Origin: Silvibacterium dinghuense
GTDB lineage: Bacteria > Acidobacteriota > Terriglobia > Terriglobales > Acidobacteriaceae
Direction: 5' to 3'
Length of the DNA: 64,000 bases
Assembly (NCBI RefSeq): GCF_004123295.1
Contig: NZ_SDMK01000001.1
Span: forward strand, 2,046,001 to 2,110,000
The notes beneath the pieces are model-generated. The model worked only from the letters and a program-made list of their open reading frames with translations. It made no database searches and was not told the origin of the DNA. Position 1 is the first letter of the stretch. Every line of letters starts with the position of its first letter. Below, one piece after another: positions 8,059 to 17,332 of the stretch. A program made the translations under genes and the position numbers.

Positions 8059-9336
8059 ATGGCGACAGAAGTATTGCCTGCGCGCTCCACACTTGCCCTG
8101 GCTGAGTCCGTCGCCCGACGCTTTGTAGCACGCCAGGCGATCTTCGACCGGCAGCGAAAAGTCTTTGGCTACGAGTTGCTATTCCGCTCCGGGTGGGAAA
8201 ACTCCTTCTCCGGCGACTTGAACGACGCGACACGAAAGATGATCGCCGATGGCGCACTCTATGGCTTCCACGACCTGACACATGGCGCGCCGGCGTTCGT
8301 GAACTGCACGCATGAGTCACTGGTGAATGGATTGGTGACACTGCTGCCCCGTTCGACCGTGCTCGAGATTCTCGAGACAGTAGAGGGCAACAGCGAGGTA
8401 CTCGAAGCCTGCATGCGCTATAAGGCGATGGGCTACAAGCTGGCCCTCGACGACTTCCGCATGCATGAGGGCACGCGCGACCTGATCCCGCTGGCGGACT
8501 ACATCAAAATCGACTTCACCCTCTCCGATGCGCGTGAGCGGCGGCAGATCCGCGATGCGTTGCGCGGACGCGACGTGATCCTGCTGGCGGAGAAGATCGA
8601 GACCGAAGCGGAGCTGGCGGCCGCAATCGACGAAGGCTTCACGCTCTTTCAGGGATATTTCTTCTGCCATCCAACGGTCTTTTCCAAGCGGCGGATGCCG
8701 GCGAACGGTGCGAACTATCTCTACCTGCTGTCCGCGCTGTGCCAGGGTGATTTTCACATTTCGCGCGTTGCATTACTGCTGCGTTCAGAGGCAGCACTGA
8801 GCTATCAATTGCTGCGGCTGGTGAACTCCGCAGGCTATGGAGTCAACCACGAGGTGCGCTCGCTCGAAGATGCGCTGATGCTGGCCGGCGAAGACCAGTT
8901 CCGCAAGCTGCTGATCAACGCCATTGCCACGGAGACCTGCCGCAACCGTTGTTCCGAGCTGCTGGTTCAGGTGCTGCACCGCGCCCGCTTCCTCGAGCTG
9001 ATGTCCGGATGGACGCACGAGGACGCCAGTGAGCAGTACCTGCTGGGCCTGCTCTCGCTGATGGATGTGCTGTTGGATCAACCCGTGGAAGACCTGCTGC
9101 TGGAGCTGCCGCTGCGGCGGGAGATTCGCACCGCGCTATGCGGCGACACCGGCAACGCGGGTACAGCGCTGAAGCTCTACGAGCACTATCGCGACGCCGA
9201 CTGGTTCTATTGCCTGCATGCATGCGCAAATCTGCACATCACGGAAGATAAGCTCTCCGACCTTTATCGCCAGTCGCTGCTGTGGGCGGAGAAGGCTGCT
9301 TCGCTTGAGCCTCCTCCGGCATACGCAGCGAGTTGA
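8059..9336 (+). CDS. EAL and HDOD domain signalling protein (YuxH-like)
   Basis: 425 residues. Residues about 20-235 form an EAL domain with VARQAIFDRQRKVFGYELLFR at its opening; the EAL tripeptide itself reads ELL, and FVNCTHESL, KLALDDF and IKIDF replace the catalytic metal-binding motifs only partly, so c-di-GMP hydrolysis is doubtful. The C-terminal half is an HDOD domain (ISRVALLLRSEAALSYQLLR, SAGYG, SLEDALMLAG), a non-catalytic HD relative used in signalling. This EAL-HDOD pairing is the YuxH/CdgJ type that links motility or adhesion to regulation. ATG 8059 sits two bases after GGGAGGAA; ATG 8005 is an alternative. No partner gene is adjacent. Confidence 0.87.
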   Translation: MATEVLPARSTLALAESVARRFVARQAIFDRQRKVFGYELLFRSGWENSFSGDLNDATRKMIADGALYGFHDLTHGAPAFVNCTHESLVNGLVTLLPRSTVLEILETVEGNSEVLEACMRYKAMGYKLALDDFRMHEGTRDLIPLADYIKIDFTLSDARERRQIRDALRGRDVILLAEKIETEAELAAAIDEGFTLFQGYFFCHPTVFSKRRMPANGANYLYLLSALCQGDFHISRVALLLRSEAALSYQLLRLVNSAGYGVNHEVRSLEDALMLAGEDQFRKLLINAIATETCRNRCSELLVQVLHRARFLELMSGWTHEDASEQYLLGLLSLMDVLLDQPVEDLLLELPLRREIRTALCGDTGNAGTALKLYEHYRDADWFYCLHACANLHITEDKLSDLYRQSLLWAEKAASLEPPPAYAAS

Positions 9337-9338
9337 GG

Positions 9339-9677
9339 TTACCCCGGAGGCCAGGCCATAGGCCGGCCGCCGAGCAGGTGCAGGTGCAGGTGCGAGACGG
9401 TCTGGCCACCGTCCGGGCCAGTATTGATGACGACGCGATAGCCATTGTCGAGGCCATGCTCACGGGCCAGCCCGGCAGCTGTGACGTGCATGTGCCCGAG
9501 GACAGCCTTGTGATGCCCGGCGGCCTCGGCCAACGAGCCGATGTGCTCACGCGGAATAATGAGCGCATGGAAGGGCGCCTTGGGGTCAATATCCGCGAAG
9601 GCGTACACCGTTTCATCGGAGTAGAGCTGCTTCGACGGAATCTCTCCCGCCGCAATTTTGCAGAAGATGCAGTCCAT
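9339..9677 (-). CDS. HIT-family nucleotide hydrolase
   Basis: 112 residues beginning MDCIFCKIAAGEIPS, the standard HIT/HINT opening with its CxxC pair. The catalytic histidine triad is TVSHLHLHLLGG near the C-terminus (HxHxHxx). Conserved middle elements are FADIDPKAPFHALIIPREHI. HIT proteins hydrolyse AMP-linked phosphoramidates or dinucleotides. It lies 53 bp after the M48 protease gene on the same strand and may be co-transcribed with it. ATG 9689 is an alternative start four codons upstream. The stop is two bases from the convergent EAL-HDOD stop. Confidence 0.93.
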   Translation of the reverse strand: MDCIFCKIAAGEIPSKQLYSDETVYAFADIDPKAPFHALIIPREHIGSLAEAAGHHKAVLGHMHVTAAGLAREHGLDNGYRVVINTGPDGGQTVSHLHLHLLGGRPMAWPPG

Positions 9678-9730
9678 GCCCTCCAGCATGCCACGGGGAT
9701 GCATTCCGAGGCGAACATGCGCCGGCAAAA

Positions 9731-10945
9731 TCAGGGCGCAGGCGGGAAGTAGCGCGGGCGCTTGCCTGGGCCCCAGGGATCGTACTGCGCGGCAAAGCGC
9801 ACCCGCTCAGCAATCGAAGGATGGCTACTGGTCCACCACTCGACCAAGGCATTGGGGGCAGGGTCTTCGAGCCACAGCTCGCCGAGATGCTGGAAGTTTC
9901 CGGCGCAAAGAGCCTGGGGATTGGCGACTATGCCATGCAGTGCTTCCTGGCCATAGACATCGGCCGCGTGCTCTTCCCAGCGGCTGAAGACATTTGCAAC
10001 CGGATCGGCTACAAATCCGAGCAGCGACATGGCGAGCAGCAGCAGACCGAGCGAAGACCAATCGTCGAGCGAAGGAATACGCCAGCGCTGGCCACGGCAG
10101 GCGACGGCCCAGACAAGGAGGCGTGCGGCGATCCAGAAGAAGACAAGCATGACAACAAAGGAGTAGAGCATGCCGAGATAGATATGGTGCAGCACGTAGT
10201 GGCCCTGCTCATGCGCGTACATGGCAAGAATTTCGTCGGAGGATTCCATGGTGAGCGAAGTATCCCAGACGACGATGCGCTTGGAGGCGCCGAAGCCGGT
10301 GACATAGGCGTTGGGAGCAGCCACCTTGCGACTCGCGTCCATGACGAACATGCGCGAGGGCGGGATGGCGAGGCCGCCACGCTGCACGACACGCTCGAGG
10401 GACTGGACGAGCGCGGGGTCACGCTGTGCGAGCGGGGAGAAATGATCGAAGAGCGGATCGATCACGATGGGAACGATGAAGACAGCAGCGACTTCGCAGG
10501 GAATGGCGAGGATCCAGAACCAGAGCCACCAGCGGCGCGGCGATTTGCGCAGCAGTGCATAGAGCACACCGAACGCGATAGAGCCGAAGAGAAGCGTCAG
10601 CACCACAGACTTGGCGAAGTCACTGAGCCAGAGCTGCCAGCTTTCCACCGAGATGCCATAGAGACGGTACTGATGATGGAGATAGAGCGAGGCAGGCAGA
10701 TCGATCGCAGTGAGCAGCAGCAGCCACGGCGGCGCAACGAGGAGGCCCTGAAGCCATTTGCGCGGGGTGCATCGCGCAGCCCAGCCGGCGATGCGGGCAC
10801 CGAGACCGGATTGCACGAGGAGCCAGAGAACAAGCAGCGTCCAGGCAGTACCGCCAAAATGCGCGAGGGTGCGGGCGTGGCTGAGTGCCTGCGCCTTGAG
10901 CAGCTTGTCCGGTGGCAGCGTGTAGACGGTGGGGAAGCTCGTCAT
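9731..10945 (-). CDS. M48-family Ste24-like membrane metalloprotease
   Basis: 404 residues with several transmembrane segments: about 33-48, 65-85, 112-132, 140-165, and two more between 257 and 315. The zinc motif is HEQGH (245-249), inside the expected AMYAHEQGHYVLHH. A second acidic ligand lies in SRWEEHAADVYG (about 321-332). The stretch APNAYVTGFGASKRIVVWDT is diagnostic of the Ste24/CAAX-protease branch of M48 rather than HtpX. The enzyme should cleave membrane or membrane-associated proteins. It is divergent from the exported TldD-like pair, whose start is about 130 bp away. Length matches Ste24-type proteins. Confidence 0.92.
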   Translation of the reverse strand: MTSFPTVYTLPPDKLLKAQALSHARTLAHFGGTAWTLLVLWLLVQSGLGARIAGWAARCTPRKWLQGLLVAPPWLLLLTAIDLPASLYLHHQYRLYGISVESWQLWLSDFAKSVVLTLLFGSIAFGVLYALLRKSPRRWWLWFWILAIPCEVAAVFIVPIVIDPLFDHFSPLAQRDPALVQSLERVVQRGGLAIPPSRMFVMDASRKVAAPNAYVTGFGASKRIVVWDTSLTMESSDEILAMYAHEQGHYVLHHIYLGMLYSFVVMLVFFWIAARLLVWAVACRGQRWRIPSLDDWSSLGLLLLAMSLLGFVADPVANVFSRWEEHAADVYGQEALHGIVANPQALCAGNFQHLGELWLEDPAPNALVEWWTSSHPSIAERVRFAAQYDPWGPGKRPRYFPPAP

Positions 10946-11074
10946 AGAGCCAGCATAGAGCCGGACGCGGATGTTTGGGCAGGCGCGATTCACATTGCCT
11001 CGTAACGGGCAGGCAAGTACACTGGCGACACTCAGGCCTACCTCTGACCCGGCCTGTACCGAGCGTCTTTCCGC

Positions 11075-12823
11075 ATGTTGCATCGTTCGCGCCGTCTTCT
11101 TTCCTCTGTCGTTCTCGCCTCCACGACTTTTTTTGCACTGCCGCTGCTGGCTGCGCCTGGCTCCCAGCCCGATTCGCCACTTCTCAACGCAATGAGCACA
11201 GAACTGCATCGTGCGGTAACGAGCCTGGGCGCGCCATCCGCAGGCAAAGCGGATGACGACTCGCAGCCGGCTCCCTACTTTGTGAGCTACGACGCGCACG
11301 ACCTCTCGACGGTGTCCATCACCGCGCAGCAGGGCGCGCTGCTGGGAGATGACGCGGCGAACAACCGCGTGGTGGATGTCGTGATCCGCGTAGGCAGCCC
11401 GGCGCTGGACAACACGCATGGGCAGCATCGCGCCTCCGCGATTACGACTGTGCCGCTGCCGCTGGCCGATGACCAGGAGGCGTTGGCGCGGTCGCTGTGG
11501 TATGCGACGAATGCGGGCTACGGCAAGGCGCTGCAAACCTATCTGCAGGTAAAGACCGAGACGGGCGTGCGCGCAGACGAGGAAGATAAATCGCCGGACT
11601 TCTCGAAAGACACGGCGCAGACGGCATTGCAGGCTCCAGCACCTTCCCTCTCCGTGAACCGCGCGGCATGGGGCGAGCGGCTGCGAGCGCTGTCGGCAGT
11701 CTTTCGTGAGTATCCGCACGTGTACACGAACTTCGTGATGATGACGGCACAGAGTGAGACCGGATACTTCGTCTCCTCTGAAGGCGCGAAGGTGGTGACG
11801 CCACACCAGCTGGCGCGCGTCGTGGTATTTGCGAGCACGCGCGCCGATGACGGGATGGACCTCTTCCGCGCGCAGACCTTCGAAGCCAGAACTGCGGCCG
11901 AGCTGCCTTCGCAAAAAGAGATGGAAGCAGCAATGCACAAGCTGGGCGCGAGCCTCGAGGACCTGCGCAAGGCGCCTGTGACACAGCCCTACGATGGACC
12001 GGCGCTGCTCTCGGGCCGCGCAGCAGCGGTGTTCTTCCACGAAGTGCTGGGACATCGGCTGGAAGGCCAGCGGCAGCGTGGCGACCAGGAAGGGCAGACC
12101 TTTACAAAGGACATCGGCAAGGCGATTCTGCCGCCGTTCCTCTCGGTGGCCGACGATCCGACGATGGCGACCTTCGACGGCACATACCTGAGCGGCTATT
12201 ACAGCTATGACGATGAAGGGCAGCGTGCGGAACGGGTGGCGCTGATCCAGGATGGCGTGCTGAAGACGTTTCTCATGTCGCGGCTGCCCATCGCGAGCTT
12301 CGCCAGCTCGAATGGGCATGGACGCGCGCAGATCGGGCTGATGCCGACGGGCCGGCAAGGGAACCTGATCGTGAGCTCAACGAAAACAGTGCCGGATAAG
12401 GAGCTGCGGCAGATGCTGATCGACGAGGCCAAGAAGCAGAACAAGCCCTACGGGCTCTACTTCGACGACATCTCGTCGGGCTTCGCGGTGACGAATCGCG
12501 CGGCACCGCAGGCTTTCCAGGTGATTCCTCTGGTGGTCTATCGCGTCTATACCGACGGCCGGCCGGATGAGCTGGTGCGCGGGGTGAGCATCGTAGGCAC
12601 GCCTCAGGCGGCGCTGACGCGCATCGTAGCGACGGGCAATCATCCGGAGATATTCAACGGAGAATGCGGGGCCGAGTCGGGGAGCATTCCAGTCTCGGCC
12701 ATTGCGCCGGCGATGCTGGTCAGCGAGATCGAGACGCAACGCCAGGAGCAGGGTACGGCGCGGCCGCCGATTCTGCCACCGCCGACGGCCGTCTCCACGG
12801 CAGCTCCGGAGGTGCATGAATGA
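11075..12823 (+). CDS. Exported TldD-family metalloprotease, catalytic type
   Basis: 582 residues. A signal peptide (LLSSVVLASTTFFALPLLAA, cleavage about residue 27) makes this an exported protein, unlike E. coli TldD. The family zinc motif HExxxH is intact as HEVLGH (322-327), preceded by SGRAAAVFF. The third ligand is a Cys in NGECGAESG (Cys 531), aligning with the Cys of CGKxGQ in TldD. Other family landmarks are ATFDGTYLSGYYSYDDEG and IPLVVYRVY. TldD hydrolyses peptides inside a TldD-TldE complex. The TGA stop overlaps the next start (ATGA). A TACACT -10-like element lies about 40 bp upstream. Substrate unknown. Confidence 0.92.
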   Translation: MLHRSRRLLSSVVLASTTFFALPLLAAPGSQPDSPLLNAMSTELHRAVTSLGAPSAGKADDDSQPAPYFVSYDAHDLSTVSITAQQGALLGDDAANNRVVDVVIRVGSPALDNTHGQHRASAITTVPLPLADDQEALARSLWYATNAGYGKALQTYLQVKTETGVRADEEDKSPDFSKDTAQTALQAPAPSLSVNRAAWGERLRALSAVFREYPHVYTNFVMMTAQSETGYFVSSEGAKVVTPHQLARVVVFASTRADDGMDLFRAQTFEARTAAELPSQKEMEAAMHKLGASLEDLRKAPVTQPYDGPALLSGRAAAVFFHEVLGHRLEGQRQRGDQEGQTFTKDIGKAILPPFLSVADDPTMATFDGTYLSGYYSYDDEGQRAERVALIQDGVLKTFLMSRLPIASFASSNGHGRAQIGLMPTGRQGNLIVSSTKTVPDKELRQMLIDEAKKQNKPYGLYFDDISSGFAVTNRAAPQAFQVIPLVVYRVYTDGRPDELVRGVSIVGTPQAALTRIVATGNHPEIFNGECGAESGSIPVSAIAPAMLVSEIETQRQEQGTARPPILPPPTAVSTAAPEVHE

Positions 12824-14484
12824 TCCGTACACTGACATACGGGCTGCTGGGCGCTGCGCTGGTACTGCCGATTTCCGCCGCAGCACAGACGCAAGCTTCT
12901 TCCAATACAGCAGACGCGGAGAAAGATCCGGTTCTGACGGCGATGTTGACGGAGCTGCATCGGAATCAGTCCCAGCTACAGTTACAAAATTTCGAGAAGC
13001 CATATTACATCGAGTACCGCATCGACGATGTGACGCAGTACGAAGCATCAGCAGGGTATGGCGCTCTGGTTGGCGAGCACGAGACGCATCGGCGCATTGC
13101 ACGCGTAGTGGTGCGGGTGGGAGATTACAAGCTCGACTCCTCGGGCGAGCGCGGCGATGCTTCGCTTGAAGTCACGTCCATCGACAATGACGCGATGGCG
13201 TTGCGCTACGCGCTGTGGGCGGCGACGGACGCAGCCTACAAGAATGCACTCAACAACCTGACGGCGAAGCAGGCAGCGCTCAAGTCGGTGCAGACTCCGC
13301 CACAGGCCGATGATTTTTCGCACGAGAAGGCGGTGGTGTCGATTGCGCCGGTGGCGCACCCCGATCTTGACCGCGCGGCGTGGATGCAACGCCTGGTAGA
13401 GGCGACGGGAACCTACCGCAGCGATGCGGCCACGAAAGACTTTGCCGCAGAGATTCAGACAAGCGAAGGCACGCTCGAGTCGCGGTTGCGCACCGAATAC
13501 CTGGTGAACACCGAGGGAACTATCGTGCGCAAGAGCGGTGTAACCTATCGCGCCGAGGTGCAGGCCGAAGCGCAGGCAGCAGACGGCATGCGCCTTGAAC
13601 GCTCCTACAGCGTGAGCGGCGTAACCAATGCAGACCTGGGCAGCGCAGAACACTTCCACAATGGCATTCTCCGGATGCTTACCGGGTTAAACAATCTGCG
13701 GCTGGCTCCTGTGATGGCCGACGAATATCACGGACCGGTATTGTTTTCGGGCGGCGCATCGGCACACGTCTTCGACGAGCTGTTCGCACGGGCGCTGGCG
13801 GCACACCGGCCGGAGCTGGGATCGTCGGCACGCACGGTTGGGCCGTTCGCTTCGAGCTATCACACGCGTGTGCTGCCGGACTTCATGAAAGTGATCGACG
13901 ATCCTTCGCTCACTACCTTCGACGGCAAGCCGGTGCTGGGCGCGTACACGATCGATGACGAAGGGGTGCCGGCGCAGGCGGTTACAGCGGTCGACAATGG
14001 GCGACTGCTGAGCTATCTCACCGGACGAGAACCGATCCGCGATTTTCCTGCATCGAACGGCCACGCGCGAGCGGCAACAGCTGGCGCGGCAACACCGCGC
14101 GTGGGCGTACTGCACATCGAGTCTTCGGAGACCATCTCGCCTGACGAGCTTGAGAAGAAACTGGTGGCCATGGGCAAGGACCAGGGCCTCGACTCGGTGT
14201 ACCTGGTGGATACGCTGAGCGGGACGGAGCGTCCACGCACGCTGTTCCGCATCAAGGTGTCGGATGGCTCGCGCGAGATGGTGCGCGGAGCACAGCTGGG
14301 CGATGTCGACCTTCGGCTGCTGCGCTCGGGAATCCTGGCGGTGGGCAACAATCCATATGTCGCCAATACCTTCGGCGACATTCCGAGCACCGTGATTGCG
14401 CCGCCGCTGCTCTTTGACGATGTGACGGTGAAGAAGGCAGAGCAGAGGAACGACAAGCTGCCCTACTATCCTCCGCCACAATAG
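12820..14484 (+). CDS. Exported TldD/TldE-like protein lacking zinc ligands
   Basis: 554 residues with a signal peptide (TYGLLGAALVLPISAAAQ, cleavage about residue 22). It aligns along its length with the preceding gene: DPSLTTFDGKPVLGAYTIDDEG matches ATFDGTYLSGYYSYDDEG, and ISPDELEKKL matches VPDKELRQML. The HExxxH site has become DELFAR (319-324), and the Cys-bearing loop reads NTFGDIPST with no Cys, so all three zinc ligands are absent. By analogy with TldE/PmbA, it is probably the non-catalytic partner of an exported heterodimer. It is translationally coupled to the catalytic gene, so equal amounts would be made. The pairing is inference; the loss of ligands is seen directly. Confidence 0.88.
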   Translation: MIRTLTYGLLGAALVLPISAAAQTQASSNTADAEKDPVLTAMLTELHRNQSQLQLQNFEKPYYIEYRIDDVTQYEASAGYGALVGEHETHRRIARVVVRVGDYKLDSSGERGDASLEVTSIDNDAMALRYALWAATDAAYKNALNNLTAKQAALKSVQTPPQADDFSHEKAVVSIAPVAHPDLDRAAWMQRLVEATGTYRSDAATKDFAAEIQTSEGTLESRLRTEYLVNTEGTIVRKSGVTYRAEVQAEAQAADGMRLERSYSVSGVTNADLGSAEHFHNGILRMLTGLNNLRLAPVMADEYHGPVLFSGGASAHVFDELFARALAAHRPELGSSARTVGPFASSYHTRVLPDFMKVIDDPSLTTFDGKPVLGAYTIDDEGVPAQAVTAVDNGRLLSYLTGREPIRDFPASNGHARAATAGAATPRVGVLHIESSETISPDELEKKLVAMGKDQGLDSVYLVDTLSGTERPRTLFRIKVSDGSREMVRGAQLGDVDLRLLRSGILAVGNNPYVANTFGDIPSTVIAPPLLFDDVTVKKAEQRNDKLPYYPPPQ

Positions 14485-14566
14485 CGGTGATTGCACCGTC
14501 GCAGTCATGCCTGCGGCGGCCCTGCTACACTGGCGGGACTTCCATACCAGAGCTTGAGGTTCGTCG

Positions 14567-15865
14567 ATGCACGTGCTTCGCTGTCTTGTGGTTCCCGCCG
14601 CTCTCACCGCCGCCCTTATTGCGCTGCCAGTCTTCGCGCAGACACCCGCACGCACACTGATCCGCGCCGGACACGTGCTGAACGTGCATGACGGCTCGGA
14701 GCCCTCCGACCAGACGATCATCGTAACCGGCGACCGCATCACGGCGATCGCGCCCACAGCCTCCACGCCGAAGCAGGCCGGAGACACGGAGATCGACCTG
14801 CGCGGAATGACCGTCATGCCGGGGCTGATCGACGTGCACACGCATCTCACAAGCGCCACCGACTTCGATCCCTACACAGAACTGGCAACCTCGGTCGCGA
14901 AGAGCGCGCTGATCGGCGCACGCAATGCGAAGGTAACGCTCGAAGCCGGATTCACGACGGTACGCAACGTAGGCGCCGAGGGTTATGCGGATGTGGATCT
15001 GCGGGATGCCATCAACGAAGGATTGGTGGAGGGGCCACACATGCAGGTGAGCGGGCCACCGCTGGGCATCACCGGCGGCCACTGCGATGAGAACCTGCTG
15101 CCGATCGGCTACCACGTGCAGGCAGGCGGTGTGGCCGACGGCGTGGAAGCGGTGCAGCACAAGGTTCGCGAGACGATCAAATACGGCGCGGATGTAATCA
15201 AGATCTGCGCGACGGGCGGCGTGCTCTCAAAGGGCGACGACCCGCAGGCATCGCAGTACACGCTCGAGGAGATGAAGGCCATCGTCGCCGATGCGCACCG
15301 GCTGGGGCGCAAGGTGGCAGCGCATGCGCATGGATCGCAGGGCATCCTGTGGGCGACAGAGGCCGGGGTTGACTCCATCGAGCACGGCTCATACATGAAC
15401 GACGAGGATATTGCGGCGATGAAGGCGCACGGTACCTACTTTGTGCCAACGGCGTACCTCATCGACTGGATGCAGCAGAGCGGAAAGCTTCCTCCGTTCT
15501 ATGCCCAAAAGATGAAGGATGTGAGCGCGGTGGAGAAAGCGAATGCCAAGCGAGCCATTGCCGCGGGGCTGAAGGTTGCGCTAGGCACGGATGCAGCAGT
15601 CTATCCGCATGGACTGAACGCGCATGAGCTGGATGTGTATGTGAATCAGTTCGGCATGACGCCGCTGGCCGCGATCCAGACGGGAACGCTCAACGCAGCG
15701 GACCTGATGGGATGGAGCGACAAGATCGGTTCCCTCGACGCGGGCAAATGGGCCGACATCATCGCGGTCGAGGGCGATCCGCTGAAGGATGTGCGCATTC
15801 TTCAGCATGTGCCGTTCGTGATGAAGTCTGGCACCGTCTATAAGAGCGAGATACCACACGCATGA
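14567..15865 (+). CDS. Exported amidohydrolase (prolidase/imidazolonepropionase-like)
   Basis: 432 residues with a signal peptide (LVVPAALTAALIALPVFAQ, cleavage about residue 24). The amidohydrolase-superfamily metal site is complete: HTH (91-93) after GLIDV, the carboxylatable Lys in DVIKICATGG (Lys 212), HAHG (253-256), SIEHG (270-274), and the catalytic Asp in LGTDAA (Asp 342). This subgroup includes exported Xaa-Pro dipeptidases and related peptide or lactam hydrolases, so it may trim short peptides. It follows the TldD-like pair by 82 bp, where a TACACT -10-like element (14524) suggests its own promoter. The stop overlaps the methyltransferase start. Confidence 0.92.
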   Translation: MHVLRCLVVPAALTAALIALPVFAQTPARTLIRAGHVLNVHDGSEPSDQTIIVTGDRITAIAPTASTPKQAGDTEIDLRGMTVMPGLIDVHTHLTSATDFDPYTELATSVAKSALIGARNAKVTLEAGFTTVRNVGAEGYADVDLRDAINEGLVEGPHMQVSGPPLGITGGHCDENLLPIGYHVQAGGVADGVEAVQHKVRETIKYGADVIKICATGGVLSKGDDPQASQYTLEEMKAIVADAHRLGRKVAAHAHGSQGILWATEAGVDSIEHGSYMNDEDIAAMKAHGTYFVPTAYLIDWMQQSGKLPPFYAQKMKDVSAVEKANAKRAIAAGLKVALGTDAAVYPHGLNAHELDVYVNQFGMTPLAAIQTGTLNAADLMGWSDKIGSLDAGKWADIIAVEGDPLKDVRILQHVPFVMKSGTVYKSEIPHA

Positions 15866-16581
15866 AGGCAACGGGCTTTGAGTTTCGCTTTCGCATCTGG
15901 ATCGGGTTCCTGATTTATGTGCTGGGCTTCTGGACGCCATGGCTACGCTATGGCGCTGGCGCGGCTCGGGTAACAACGACATGGCTCGAGCTTTCGGGCG
16001 AGCTGGGACGCGTCATGCCGCTCGAGACGGCTTCTCTCACGATCACGCTGGCAGCGCTGGCATGCATCGCAGCCGGCGCTGCATTTCGCGTGTGGGGCAC
16101 AGCCTATCTCGGCGGCTCGATCGTGCAGTCGGCGACGATGCATGCACAGGGAGTGGTCGCAGCCGGGCCGTATCGGCACGTACGCAACCCACTCTACTTC
16201 GGCGCATGGCTGTTCGGCGTGGGTATCTCGATCCTGATGCCGGTGACGGGAGCCCTGGTGTTCATCGTGCTGAGCTTTGTGCAGGTCCTGCGGCTGATCC
16301 TGCGAGAAGAGCCATATCTCACCGGGCAGCAAGGGCAGGCGTATCTCGACTACTGCGCGCGAGTACCGCGATTTGTGCCCAGCGCAAAACCGAAGCTGGC
16401 AGCATCCTCTCTGCATCCCGCGTGGGCACAGGCCATGGTGGCAGAGAGCTTCTACCTGACCATGCTGATCGCATTTGCCGTGCTGGCGTGGCGCTATAAC
16501 GCGCAGCTGCTGACGCAGGCACTGCTGGTGTGCTTCGGGCTGTCACTGGTGGTGCGAGCGCTGTTCGTGCGCAAGGCATGA
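15862..16581 (+). CDS. Isoprenylcysteine carboxyl methyltransferase-like membrane protein
   Basis: 239 residues with about five membrane segments (13-28, 60-76, 115-145, 190-215, 217-233). The ICMT/PEMT signature is clear: GPYRHVRNPLYFG (102-114) and EE (149-150), GQAYLDYCARVPRF (158-171), which bind S-adenosylmethionine. Eukaryotic ICMT methylates prenylated Cys; bacterial relatives are mostly uncharacterised and may methylate lipids or small molecules. It is coupled to the amidohydrolase by an ATGA overlap. The presence of a Ste24-like protease 5 kb away is suggestive, but no prenyltransferase is in the window. Confidence 0.86.
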   Translation: MKATGFEFRFRIWIGFLIYVLGFWTPWLRYGAGAARVTTTWLELSGELGRVMPLETASLTITLAALACIAAGAAFRVWGTAYLGGSIVQSATMHAQGVVAAGPYRHVRNPLYFGAWLFGVGISILMPVTGALVFIVLSFVQVLRLILREEPYLTGQQGQAYLDYCARVPRFVPSAKPKLAASSLHPAWAQAMVAESFYLTMLIAFAVLAWRYNAQLLTQALLVCFGLSLVVRALFVRKA

Positions 16582-16613
16582 AAAAAGGGAGACGGGCCTC
16601 AGATCCGTCTCCC
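16581..16613 (-). terminator. Rho-independent terminator of the HU gene
   Basis: GGGAGACGG (16587-16595) pairs perfectly with CCGTCTCCC (16605-16613). On the minus strand the hairpin is followed by six T (16586-16581), so it terminates the HU transcript. It may also stop the convergent methyltransferase transcript, although that side has no T run. Confidence 0.85.
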
Positions 16614-16678
16614 TCTCCCTAATAAGTGATTGCCGCGTTATGGTTCTTTTCAGGCGGCGGCTGCCTGCAATGCCATGA

Positions 16679-16975
<297 letters not shown>

Positions 16976-17332
16976 GTGTTTCCTCCTCAGATTTCGTTTG
17001 TTCGCGAATGGAGAAATTCTGCGCAACCTCTCCAACCGCCTTGCCAGTCTTCTTCGCCGCTCGCCGGAACTGCTTTCGTCCTTTGTTTATGCGGGTCTGA
17101 GAGACCTACCGCCGTTTACCTTGCGGCTTTTCCGGTGGCGTTGTCAACAGCAAAACCCCGGTTTCCACAGGTTTTTATCGGTATTTCTGTGTTTTTTGGC
17201 TGCTTTTGCCCGAAATCGGGCACTTTTTGTCCTCGTAATTGAGAAAAACAGCTTTCCATACGGACACGCGCCTCCCTGTGGAGGTTGCGGCGCATGCAGC
17301 GATTTCACGCCGCGCCACAGCGACGCGATCGC
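16976..17332. other. Intergenic region upstream of the HU gene
   Basis: 357 bp with no convincing gene. On the minus strand it holds the HU Shine-Dalgarno and a TTGACA -35 candidate at 17142-17147. The stretch 17142-17270 is AT-richer and has TTTCCACAG at 17162 and several T runs. I see no further conserved structure. Confidence 0.5.
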
